A stretch of 42,706 nt of DNA, from positions 1 through 42,706 of the forward strand of contig CAZYVA010000004.1 in assembly GCA_964650695.1 (NCBI GenBank), in the 5' to 3' direction. The translations under genes were made by a program, and so were the position numbers. Below are positions 20,566-26,706 of the stretch, piece by piece (positions within the stretch are counted from its first letter, which is position 1; every line of letters starts with the position of its first letter). The notes under the pieces are model-generated. The model had not been told where the DNA came from, searched no databases, and was given only the letters and a program-made list of their open reading frames with translations. This DNA comes from CAZYVA01 sp964650695. GTDB taxonomy: Bacteria > Bacillota > Clostridia > Lachnospirales > Lachnospiraceae.

Positions 20566-21723
20566 ATGGAGCTGTCGGATGAAAATATTGGGAAAATAAA
20601 AGGATTGATTTTATTTGCGGCGGTGACGGCGGTCTGTTTCTGGCAGTATCCGGTAACGCTGTCCGTGCTGGCGTTTGTCTGGCGGATCGCTTTGCCGTTT
20701 GCGCTGGGCGGGGGGATCGCGTTTATCCTCAATGTCCCGGTGGATTTTCTGGAAAAAAGGCTGCTGGAGAACGTGCGGGTCTTTGGCAGGCGTTTACCGG
20801 AAAAAACGGCGCGCCTGATGGGGCTGGCCTTTGTCCTGGCGGCGGGGGCGTCTGTTTTAGCGGTGGTTTTGCTGCAGTTAGCGCCAAGGCTGGGGACAGC
20901 ATTTTCCACATTGGGAAGTAAAGTGGGGGAATTGGCGGCCGGCATACGCCGGACGCTGGACCAGCGGTTTGCGGGCAATCTTTTTGTGGAACAAATCTTT
21001 TCCTATGCGGAAGAAAGCTGGCAGGAGTGGATAGGGGGCTTTTCCTTTTTTGGGAGTGACGCGGGGCAAATGCTGGACTCCACGCTTACGGCGGCAAAGC
21101 AGTTGATCAGCGCGGCGGCAACCTTTTTTATTGCCGTGGCTTTCGGGATTTATATCCTGCTTCAGAAAGAGAACCTGAAACGGCAGACAAAAAAAGTGTT
21201 GTATGCGTTTGTGCGGAAAGGACGTGCGGACGCGGTGGTGGAAGTGCTGGCCTTGACGTATCAGACCTTTTCCCGTTTCCTGGCCGGGCAGTGCATAGAA
21301 GCGGTGATACTGGGGGGAATGTTTGTTGTCTCCTTGCTGGCGTTTGGCTTCCCTTATGCGTTTTTGATCGGGGTTACCATTATGGTTACGGCGCTGATCC
21401 CCATTTTTGGCTCGTTTGTCGGCTGCGCGGCAGGCGGGTTTTTAATATTTCTGACAGCGCCGGAAAAGGTGATAGGGTTTTTCGTGCTGTTTCTCGTACT
21501 CCAGCAGATAGAGGGGAATTTTATTTATCCTCATGTCGTGGGAAATTCCGTAGGGCTGCCGGCCATATGGGTGCTGGCGGCGGTCAGTATCGGCGGGAAC
21601 CTGATGGGGGTTGTGGGGATGCTGGTGTTCATCCCCATCTTTTCTGTGCTTTACGCACTATTCCGTGAGATCGTCTATTTAAAATTGAAAAAAGCGCAGA
21701 TCCGGGCAGAGGATCTATCATAG
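20566..21723 (+). CDS. AI-2E family transporter (PF01594-type permease)
   Basis: A 385-residue polytopic membrane protein of the AI-2E/YtvI/TqsA permease family. Members have been linked to autoinducer-2 export, sodium-coupled transport and unknown substrates, so the substrate is not predictable here. About eight hydrophobic spans are seen; the family's conserved C-terminal half is clear, with GVTIMVTALIPIFGSFVG, QQIEGNFIYPHVVG and GLPAIWVLAAVSIGGNLMG. ATG at 20566 was chosen; GTG at 20563 and a GTG at 20536 are alternatives, and the ribosome-binding site (AGGGG about 10 bases upstream) is weak. It stands alone between a terminator and the rubredoxin gene on the other strand. Confidence 0.88.
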   Translation: MELSDENIGKIKGLILFAAVTAVCFWQYPVTLSVLAFVWRIALPFALGGGIAFILNVPVDFLEKRLLENVRVFGRRLPEKTARLMGLAFVLAAGASVLAVVLLQLAPRLGTAFSTLGSKVGELAAGIRRTLDQRFAGNLFVEQIFSYAEESWQEWIGGFSFFGSDAGQMLDSTLTAAKQLISAAATFFIAVAFGIYILLQKENLKRQTKKVLYAFVRKGRADAVVEVLALTYQTFSRFLAGQCIEAVILGGMFVVSLLAFGFPYAFLIGVTIMVTALIPIFGSFVGCAAGGFLIFLTAPEKVIGFFVLFLVLQQIEGNFIYPHVVGNSVGLPAIWVLAAVSIGGNLMGVVGMLVFIPIFSVLYALFREIVYLKLKKAQIRAEDLS

Positions 21724-21765
21724 CCGCCCGCCTGGCATCATCCGGATATGTGAGGGTATAAGACA

Positions 21766-21803
21766 CAAAAATAGCCGCCCTCCCGATCAAAGGAGGCGGC
21801 TAT
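21766..21803 (-). terminator. Terminator after the rubredoxin gene
   Basis: On the minus strand ATAGCCGCC and GGCGGCTAT pair, the stem extends by GGAG/CTCC with a one-base bulge, and five T follow. It lies between the convergent permease and rubredoxin genes and may also slow plus-strand transcription. Confidence 0.75.
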
Positions 21804-21845
21804 CACTGGAACGGATCCGGCAGCCCCGGTGTAAAATCCCACGTC

Positions 21846-22004
21846 CTACGCTTCTGAGAACTGGTCTTTCCCTACGGAGCAAAGCGGGCAGGTAAAGTCC
21901 TCCGGCACGTCTTCCCAAGGGGTCCCAGGGGCGATCCCCTGCTCCGGGAGGCCGATTTCCGGGTCGTACTCCCATCCGCATACGTTACATACATATTTTT
22001 TCAT
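21846..22004 (-). CDS. Rubredoxin
   Basis: A 52-residue rubredoxin, a one-iron electron carrier that in anaerobes feeds rubrerythrin and other oxygen- and peroxide-reducing enzymes. The two CxxC knuckles are YVCNVCGWEYD and FTCPLCSVGKDQF, with the typical PGTPWEDVPEDF between them. The ATG at 22004 is preceded by GAGGTG; the frame opens 15 codons earlier without a better start. It is downstream of the reverse rubrerythrin gene on the same strand. Confidence 0.95.
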   Translation of the reverse strand: MKKYVCNVCGWEYDPEIGLPEQGIAPGTPWEDVPEDFTCPLCSVGKDQFSEA

Positions 22005-22109
22005 AGCTGGCACCTCGTTTCCTATAATTAGCCGAAAAACCGCTTTCACAGATCTGCAAATGCGGCTCTGCGCCTTGCTTCAAAAATCCTTTCAAAGAAG
22101 GCGGCCGGA

Positions 22110-22652
22110 TTAGCCAAAGTATCTGTCAAGCAAGCCTTTGAACGCGCGGCCGTGACGGGCCTCGTCGCGGGCCATCTCGTGGACGGTGTCATGGATAGCG
22201 TCAAGGTTCGCGGCTTTCGCCCGCTTTGCCAGGTCCGTCTTGCCAGCGGTCGCGCCGTTTTCCGCTTCTACACGCATCTCAAGGTTCTTCTTTGTGCTGT
22301 CCGTCACGACTTCGCCAAGCAGCTCCGCAAATTTCGCCGCGTGCTCCGCTTCCTCGTAAGCGGCTTTTTCCCAGTACAGGCCGATCTCCGGATAGCCTTC
22401 CCTGTGCGCGACCCTTGCCATGGCAAGATACATACCGACTTCTGAACATTCGCCGTTGAAGTTCGCCCGGAGGTCTTCGAGGATATCCTCGGAAACACCC
22501 TTCGCGACGCCTACAACATGCTCTGCGGCCCAAGTCATCTCACCGCCCTGCTCTACAAACTTGTCGGCGCCAACGCCGCACTGTGGACATTTCTCCGGCG
22601 CGGAATCTCCTTCATAGACATAACCGCAGACAGAACATACAAATTTCTTCAT
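22110..22652 (-). CDS. Reverse rubrerythrin (rubredoxin domain then ferritin-like domain)
   Basis: A 180-residue rubrerythrin with the domain order reversed: the N-terminal rubredoxin-like domain (C6, C9, C22, C25) comes before the diiron ferritin-like domain, whose ligands lie in the EVGMYLAMAR, EEAEHAAKF and DEARHGRAF segments. Such proteins act as NADH-linked peroxidases in clostridia and protect from H2O2 and oxygen. The ATG at 22652 has AAAGGAG upstream. It is the likely partner of the adjacent rubredoxin. A possible inverted-repeat operator lies in the short upstream stretch before the assembly gap. Confidence 0.93.
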   Translation of the reverse strand: MKKFVCSVCGYVYEGDSAPEKCPQCGVGADKFVEQGGEMTWAAEHVVGVAKGVSEDILEDLRANFNGECSEVGMYLAMARVAHREGYPEIGLYWEKAAYEEAEHAAKFAELLGEVVTDSTKKNLEMRVEAENGATAGKTDLAKRAKAANLDAIHDTVHEMARDEARHGRAFKGLLDRYFG

Positions 22653-22686
22653 AATAAAATCTCCTTTTCTGTAAAGTTTTAATATT

Positions 22687-22701
22687 AGTAATCGTTACTG
22701 T
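22687..22701. promoter_or_regulatory. Possible operator upstream of the reverse rubrerythrin gene
   Basis: AGTAA and TTACT face each other around a 3-base centre about 40 bases before the gene. The symmetry recalls Fur/PerR-type boxes but does not match a consensus closely. The last 12 bases (AATCGTTACTGT, 22690-22701) recur at 22878-22889 beyond the gap. Confidence 0.25.
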
Positions 22702-22712
22702 TATTTAAAGTA

Positions 22713-22812
22713 NNNNNNNNNNNNNNNNNNNNNNNNNNNNNNNNNNNNNNNNNNNNNNNNNNNNNNNNNNNNNNNNNNNNNNNNNNNNNNNNNNNNNNNN
22801 NNNNNNNNNNNN
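22713..22812. other. Assembly gap (100 N), true gap
   Basis: Exactly 100 N with no shared overlap between the flanks, so an unknown length is missing. It hides the upstream part of the rubrerythrin control region and probably the body of at least one gene. Confidence 0.95.
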
Positions 22813-22920
22813 GCGGTGGCTGCGGCGGGATCAAGAGTGGGGGACGGTTTGGCGGAGAAGACGGAGCGATCGGCCCAAATCGTTACTGTGAGCGCGCCCC
22901 GCGCCGTGGAGGGCAATTAA
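22813..22920 (+). CDS. Possible C-terminal end of a gene lost in the gap
   Basis: The first codon after the gap starts an open frame of 35 residues (AVAAAGSRVGDGLAEKTERS and onwards) ending at TAA 22918-22920, just where the sequence turns AT-rich. GC-rich composition and alanine/glutamate content are compatible with a coding end. I do not recognise it. The opposite strand is also open here (from a TTG, no ribosome-binding site), so the orientation is uncertain. Confidence 0.3.
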   Translation, partial: AVAAAGSRVGDGLAEKTERSAQIVTVSAPRAVEGN

Positions 22921-23016
22921 CAATTTGTAACAAATAAAAGGGAAAATAAAGCAGATATTTGGAAAAAAATGAAAAAAACCGGCAGAAATTGGCGAAAGAA
23001 TGTGCGTTTGAAGAGG

Positions 23017-23044
23017 TTGACAAACAGAAGTGGGATGATATAAT
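23017..23044 (+). promoter_or_regulatory. Promoter of the NlpC/P60 gene
   Basis: A perfect TTGACA, a 16-base spacer and a perfect TATAAT lie 70 bases before the start codon. Confidence 0.85.
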
Positions 23045-23059
23045 TGCGATGTAGCGGGC

Positions 23060-23076
23060 GTAACAATTCTGTAACA
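23060..23076 (-). promoter_or_regulatory. WalR-type box
   Basis: On the minus strand TGTTAC, five bases (AGAAT) and TGTTAC match the WalR consensus TGTWAH-N5-TGTWAH exactly. It lies just downstream of the -10 element. A second, N4-spaced pair (TTAACA and GTAACA on the plus strand) lies near 22917-22932. Confidence 0.55.
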
Positions 23077-23113
23077 TTTACAAAAGATAAGAAGACATAA
23101 GGAGGTATTTTTT

Positions 23114-24115
23114 ATGTATTCTATTCTGAGGAAAGGATTGTCCGCAGTTACTTTTTCGATTGCCGCTGCCAGCATCAGCCCAGTGGCGCACGCGGCGGAT
23201 CAAGGGCGCCAAACGCCGTGTGTGGGGATCGAAGAGGTTTTGAGTGAATGTTGTTCTTCCGGACAGGGGATTGCGGTGGAAGAATATCTGGTGCCGTCAC
23301 AGAAGGGTGAGTATTTTGATATGGCTTTTGCCGATGTAGAGTCGTTTCTATATATAAGAAGCGAACCTACGGTGCAGAGCAGATGGGTCGGGAAGCTTTA
23401 TCCCGATGATGCCGCCAGGATCATCGGGCCGGTAGGAGAATGGACGCATGTGCAGTCGGGCAGCGTAACCGGGTATGTGTATTCGGAATACATTACCGTT
23501 GGGAACGCCGCTGAAAAAAAGGCGCGGGAAATCATCCGGGCGCATAAAGGAAAGCAGGACAACACAGAGGAAGCCGTGCAGGAAATCTCTGTGGAAGGTA
23601 CAGGCGCAAAGGCGCAGGCGGAAAGCTTGTCCGGCCAGGCGCAGGAGGAAGCCCCTGCGGGGAATGAAGAAGCTTTTTCTTTTGCCGAATCGCGGGAAGA
23701 GGAGGAAGCGAGAAAGAAGAAGGAAGAAGAGGAAGCCCGTGAAAAAGCGGAAGCGAAGGCAAAGGAAGAAGAAGCATCCGGGCAGGCAGTGGTGGATTAT
23801 GCCTGCCAGTTTATCGGGAATCCTTACGTATGGGGAGGGACAAGCCTGACGGATGGCACGGACTGCTCCGGCTTCGTGCAATCCGTCTACAAACATTTCG
23901 GGGTCAGCCTTCCCCGTACTTCCAGCGCACAGAGAGGCGCGGGGAGAGGGGTAAGCTACAGCGAAGCGCTTCCGGGGGATGTGATCTGTTATGATGGGCA
24001 TGTCGGGATTTATATGGGCGACGGGCAGATCGTGAACGCGATCAACCACGCAAAAGGTATCGGGATCCTGTCTGCCACGTATGCAGATATCCTGACCGTC
24101 CGGAGGATTTTCTAA
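23114..24115 (+). CDS. Secreted NlpC/P60 peptidoglycan endopeptidase with SH3 domain
   Basis: A 333-residue exported cell-wall hydrolase. Order: signal peptide with an AHA-AD cleavage site near residue 27, a bacterial SH3 domain (about 72-128, with LYIRSEPTVQSRWVGKL), a long E/K/A-rich probably coiled linker (about 130-222), and an NlpC/P60 domain with catalytic C251 in TDCSGFV, H296 in DGHVGIYMG and the third polar position near N311/H312. Such enzymes cleave D-Glu to diamino-acid bonds in stem peptides during growth and separation. AAGGAGG precedes the ATG. A consensus promoter and a WalR-type box upstream fit control by the WalKR cell-wall system. Confidence 0.92.
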   Translation: MYSILRKGLSAVTFSIAAASISPVAHAADQGRQTPCVGIEEVLSECCSSGQGIAVEEYLVPSQKGEYFDMAFADVESFLYIRSEPTVQSRWVGKLYPDDAARIIGPVGEWTHVQSGSVTGYVYSEYITVGNAAEKKAREIIRAHKGKQDNTEEAVQEISVEGTGAKAQAESLSGQAQEEAPAGNEEAFSFAESREEEEARKKKEEEEAREKAEAKAKEEEASGQAVVDYACQFIGNPYVWGGTSLTDGTDCSGFVQSVYKHFGVSLPRTSSAQRGAGRGVSYSEALPGDVICYDGHVGIYMGDGQIVNAINHAKGIGILSATYADILTVRRIF

Positions 24116-24245
24116 AAAAGAGACCTTGCTTTGCTTGGCGCAAAGTTCCCGGAATGGTTACGGGGCGTGTCCCCTGGGCCGTGGATCACAATGACAAAAT
24201 TCTTGTTTTTTTATACAAAATGTACAAATTATATGAAATCCGGCC

Positions 24246-24368
24246 TTATCCGCAATTTTGAATTATCCAAGTTTTCCACATCAAAAGCTTCAAAAAAGGT
24301 GGAAAACAATGAGTTTTTTTGGATTTATCCACATTATCCACATGAAAATACGGAAATGTGGGGGATAA
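24246..24368. other. DnaA-box cluster (candidate DnaA titration or secondary origin site)
   Basis: Two perfect TTATCCACA boxes abut at 24325-24333 and 24334-24342. TTTTCCACA (24272-24280) fits the relaxed consensus. TTATCCGCA (24246-24254) and, on the minus strand, TTTTCCACC (24306-24298) have one mismatch. GTTTTCCAC (24271-24279) and GTGGAAAAC (24299-24307) are a perfect inverted repeat. The gene-free stretch 24116-24608 around it is strongly AT-rich and also holds the promoter of the next gene. Confidence 0.7.
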
Positions 24369-24449
24369 TTTTATGAAAAAGAAAAGAACAAGCGTTTTGT
24401 GAAGTTATAATAAAAATTGGATTTTGGCAAAAAAAACAGAAAAAAGGAT

Positions 24450-24468
24450 TGACATTTAAGAAGTCAAA
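24450..24468. promoter_or_regulatory. Inverted repeat TTGAC-N9-GTCAA
   Basis: A 5-base inverted repeat with a 9-base centre lies upstream of the -35 of the DUF1858 gene. It could be an operator. The left half also resembles a -35, but its spacing to the nearest TATAAG is only 15. Confidence 0.3.
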
Positions 24469-24494
24469 TTATAAGAAGAAATTGTCGGAAAATG

Positions 24495-24523
24495 TTTACA
24501 CAATGGACAAAAAAGGGTATAAT
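24495..24523 (+). promoter_or_regulatory. Promoter of the DUF1858 gene
   Basis: TTTACA, a 17-base spacer and TATAAT lie about 85 bases before the start codon. Confidence 0.8.
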
Positions 24524-24608
24524 ATGAGACGCTTAAAGCGGCAGGCGCGCTGCGCCTGATGGAAAAGCAGCCGCAGACAGCGGCGGATCAAAAAAAAGGA
24601 GGACGATC

Positions 24609-24824
24609 ATGACCGTAGAAGTAAGGAAAGATATGTCAATTGGCGAATTGCTCATGGCCAGCGGAGATAAGATCGAGGATGTTGCAGATACATTGATGGG
24701 GATTGGTATGCACTGCATTGGCTGCCCGGCCTCCCAGGGGGAATCCATTGAGGAAGCGGCAATGGTCCATGGGATCGACGTAGGGATGCTGGTGGACAAG
24801 CTCCAGGCGTGCCTGGCAGAGTAA
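24609..24824 (+). CDS. DUF1858 small redox-active disulfide protein
   Basis: A 71-residue DUF1858-domain protein of the type annotated as hybrid-cluster-protein-associated redox disulfide domain. The CIGCP motif (C36, C39) sits at the start of a helix, as in the family. The electron partner is not known. AAAAAAAGGAGG lies before the ATG, and the gene has its own promoter. It is a single gene, convergent with mecA. Confidence 0.88.
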   Translation: MTVEVRKDMSIGELLMASGDKIEDVADTLMGIGMHCIGCPASQGESIEEAAMVHGIDVGMLVDKLQACLAE

Positions 24825-24875
24825 GCCGCTGCCGTGAATGGCAACGGTAGGATTAAAATTGCAGGAAGGTTATCC

Positions 24876-24926
24876 AAAAAAAGCATCGAAAAAGGCGCGG
24901 CCGGAAAGCTGCGCCTTTTCCGATGC
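24876..24926 (-). terminator. Terminator between mecA and the DUF1858 gene
   Basis: A stem of about 19 base pairs (24883-24926), with one A-C mismatch and one G-U, has GCATCG and CGATGC at its base. Seven T follow on the minus strand. It lies 92 bases after mecA. Confidence 0.8.
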
Positions 24927-25017
24927 GAAAGAACAGATCCCATAAATTTCTGCCGCCAACGTCCCGGCAAATCCCCCAGTCCGTAGGATTGAAAATAGCG
25001 GCTGTTTTTGGCAGTCC

Positions 25018-25770
25018 TTAAAGCATGGATAATTCCTGCATGGCATTCTCTGGGAGCAGTATCTCGCAATGCTCCTCCAGGAAAGCCAGCGCGGTGTTGG
25101 AAGCCAGCTCCTGCGTCCCATACTCTGTCAGCATATTGCAGATACGGTTAAACTCATTGGTCGTATGGCCGGACTGGGACAGTGCAAGGAGGTAAAGGCT
25201 TTCTTCCTTATCCTTGTACAGCGTATTGGCGCCGTAATACATCCCGTCCAGAAGGTGCGAGGCTAAAAATACATGGTCCATCGTAGAGAAAGAAAACAGG
25301 CAAAAATCATTCGGCTTCTCTTCTTCCTCTGTGTTTTGCGAAGAGTTGTCTGCCTGCCCGCCCTGTGACTTCCGTGCGGCCTCTACGGCGTCAAGCTTCT
25401 CTTTCACTTTTCCCAGGAGGTTTAGCAGAGATTCCGCGCCCTCCAGTTTATTTGCCGGGGATTTATGGTTGTCGCTAAAAAAAGCCGGGGCAAATTTGGA
25501 GAAACGGGAATCCAGCTCTTCCGGATCCTCGACTTTAGTGATAATCAGCACAATGGTATCGGCGGAAGTGGGGACCGCCTCGATCATCAGGGGAAGGTCT
25601 TCCGCTTCGAAGCCGAACTCATAGGCTGCTTGCTGCATCATATCATGGAAAAGTGATCTTGCCTTTTCAGAGCCATAGGCCAGTTCGCTCAAATGGAGCT
25701 GGCGCTCAACCAAGTCGGCATGCGTAAGTGTGCAGCGGATCTGGTTGTCGCTGATTTTTTCGATTTTCAT
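25018..25770 (-). CDS. mecA: MecA-type adaptor protein for ClpC
   Basis: MecA delivers substrates to the ClpCP protease and controls competence and other regulators in Firmicutes. The 250-residue protein has the conserved N-terminal substrate-binding domain (MKIEKISDNQIRCTLTHADL, then FHDMMQQAAYEFGFE), a hydrophilic variable linker (about 90-145, Q/E/N-rich), and the C-terminal ClpC-binding domain with FSTMDHVFLASHLL and YGTQELASNTALAFLEEHCE. GGAAGTGAT precedes the ATG. It is transcribed alone. Confidence 0.9.
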   Translation of the reverse strand: MKIEKISDNQIRCTLTHADLVERQLHLSELAYGSEKARSLFHDMMQQAAYEFGFEAEDLPLMIEAVPTSADTIVLIITKVEDPEELDSRFSKFAPAFFSDNHKSPANKLEGAESLLNLLGKVKEKLDAVEAARKSQGGQADNSSQNTEEEEKPNDFCLFSFSTMDHVFLASHLLDGMYYGANTLYKDKEESLYLLALSQSGHTTNEFNRICNMLTEYGTQELASNTALAFLEEHCEILLPENAMQELSML

Positions 25771-25873
25771 TTCATCACTTCCTTCTTGATTAGTATAGCA
25801 TAGAAAATGGGAGATGTTAAATAAAATATATATGAAATTTAAAAATTGAATTCACGGCCCCTCCCCCTACAAA

Positions 25874-25927
25874 CCACAGACCGCCTTTTTTGAAAGCGAT
25901 AGCCCGCTTCGCGTCATATGTCTGGGG
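25874..25927 (+). repeat. Nested hairpin in the mecA upstream spacer
   Basis: CCACAGAC (25874-25881) pairs with GTCTGGGG (25920-25927, one mismatch), enclosing a perfect AAGCG/CGCTT hairpin (25894-25909). The function is unknown; a T-run sits inside rather than after the structure. Confidence 0.35.
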
Positions 25928-25956
25928 CTGTAAAATTAAAAAAAATAAAAAAGGGC

Positions 25957-25985
25957 TTGCTATCTGTAAAGTTATCTATTATAAT
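25957..25985 (+). promoter_or_regulatory. Promoter of the structured leader before the 76-residue gene
   Basis: TTGCTA, a 17-base spacer and TATAAT lie about 310 bases before the next start codon. Confidence 0.7.
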
Positions 25986-25991
25986 GACGGC

Positions 25992-26296
25992 GTCAGAAGA
26001 TAGCATCCTTGGTAACTACGGATGATATAAGATTTTCAGGATCTACTGTCTTATTTACTATCATTAGAATCAGAGTTAAAACAATCAAAAGCGTACCGCT
26101 GTCCGGTACATGATCACAAAGCGAAGAATCAAATACAATGCAGGTTTGTGTACAACGCTGTCTTCTGTCAGGCATATAACTAATGTATCACGGCATTTCC
26201 TTATGGAGGTATCGGGGCCAAAGACGTTTGCCCCCAATATCATTATATGCAATTTTTCAGTAGTTATCAATGGGACACAAATAAAGGAGGAAGACG
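25992..26296 (+). ncRNA. Candidate structured leader or non-coding RNA
   Basis: About 300 gene-free bases follow a good promoter. Perfect short stems occur: CATCC/GGATG, GTACC/GGTAC with a 7-base loop, and a long one near 26207-26246 with GGGGC/GCCCC at its core and GGTAT/ATATC at its base. Open frames on either strand lack ribosome-binding sites. It matches no riboswitch class that I recognise. Confidence 0.4.
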
Positions 26297-26527
26297 ATGG
26301 ATGGGAAAAAGAGCGCGCAAGCCGGGAACCTTTTCAGTGAACTGGCAAATTATGAAAAGAAAGGAGTAGACATTACGCTGAACGGTATGTCAGCGAGTCC
26401 CATGCAGGTTGTGCAGGCGTATATTTTGAAGGAAGACGTTGCTTACATGCGCGATTATGTGATGAATGAGAAGGGCGATATTGAGGAATTATGCTTTACG
26501 GATATTGACGTCATGCAAAAAGAGTAA
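26297..26527 (+). CDS. Small hypothetical protein (76 aa)
   Basis: I do not recognise this family. The 76-residue acidic protein has no membrane segment. It reads like a folded cytosolic protein: an N-terminal helix (GNLFSELANYEKKGVDI), then ITLNGMSASPMQVVQAYILKE and YMRDYVMNEKGDIEELCFTDI. AAAGGAGG stands seven bases before the ATG, so translation looks secure. It is preceded by a promoter and an unusually long leader. Confidence 0.75.
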   Translation: MDGKKSAQAGNLFSELANYEKKGVDITLNGMSASPMQVVQAYILKEDVAYMRDYVMNEKGDIEELCFTDIDVMQKE

Positions 26528-26706
26528 ATACCCCTCATGCCGGGAATGGCGGAAGATTTTTTCGCGGTCCCTTATTAAAAATGCCGCTTGTGTGGCTGGA
26601 TGCGCAATGGAAAGTGGGGCGTAGGCGCGCAAGTGGAAAAATTGTCGAAATAATTAATGACGGCAAGCGCAATAATTGATATAATAGGTTCGGATGGAGG
26701 TGTGGT

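Noticed and set aside
22701..22916. Minus-strand open frame that crosses the second gap
   Set aside because: It depends on the N run, begins with TTG without a ribosome-binding site, and competes with an equally open plus frame.
24131..24376. 81-codon open frame on the plus strand across the DnaA-box cluster
   Set aside because: No ribosome-binding site, unusual composition, and it covers the repeat-rich AT stretch; best seen as chance.
25993..26270. Two minus-strand open frames of about 60 codons in the gene-free leader
   Set aside because: No ribosome-binding site, overlapping each other, and inconsistent with the plus-strand promoter and stems.
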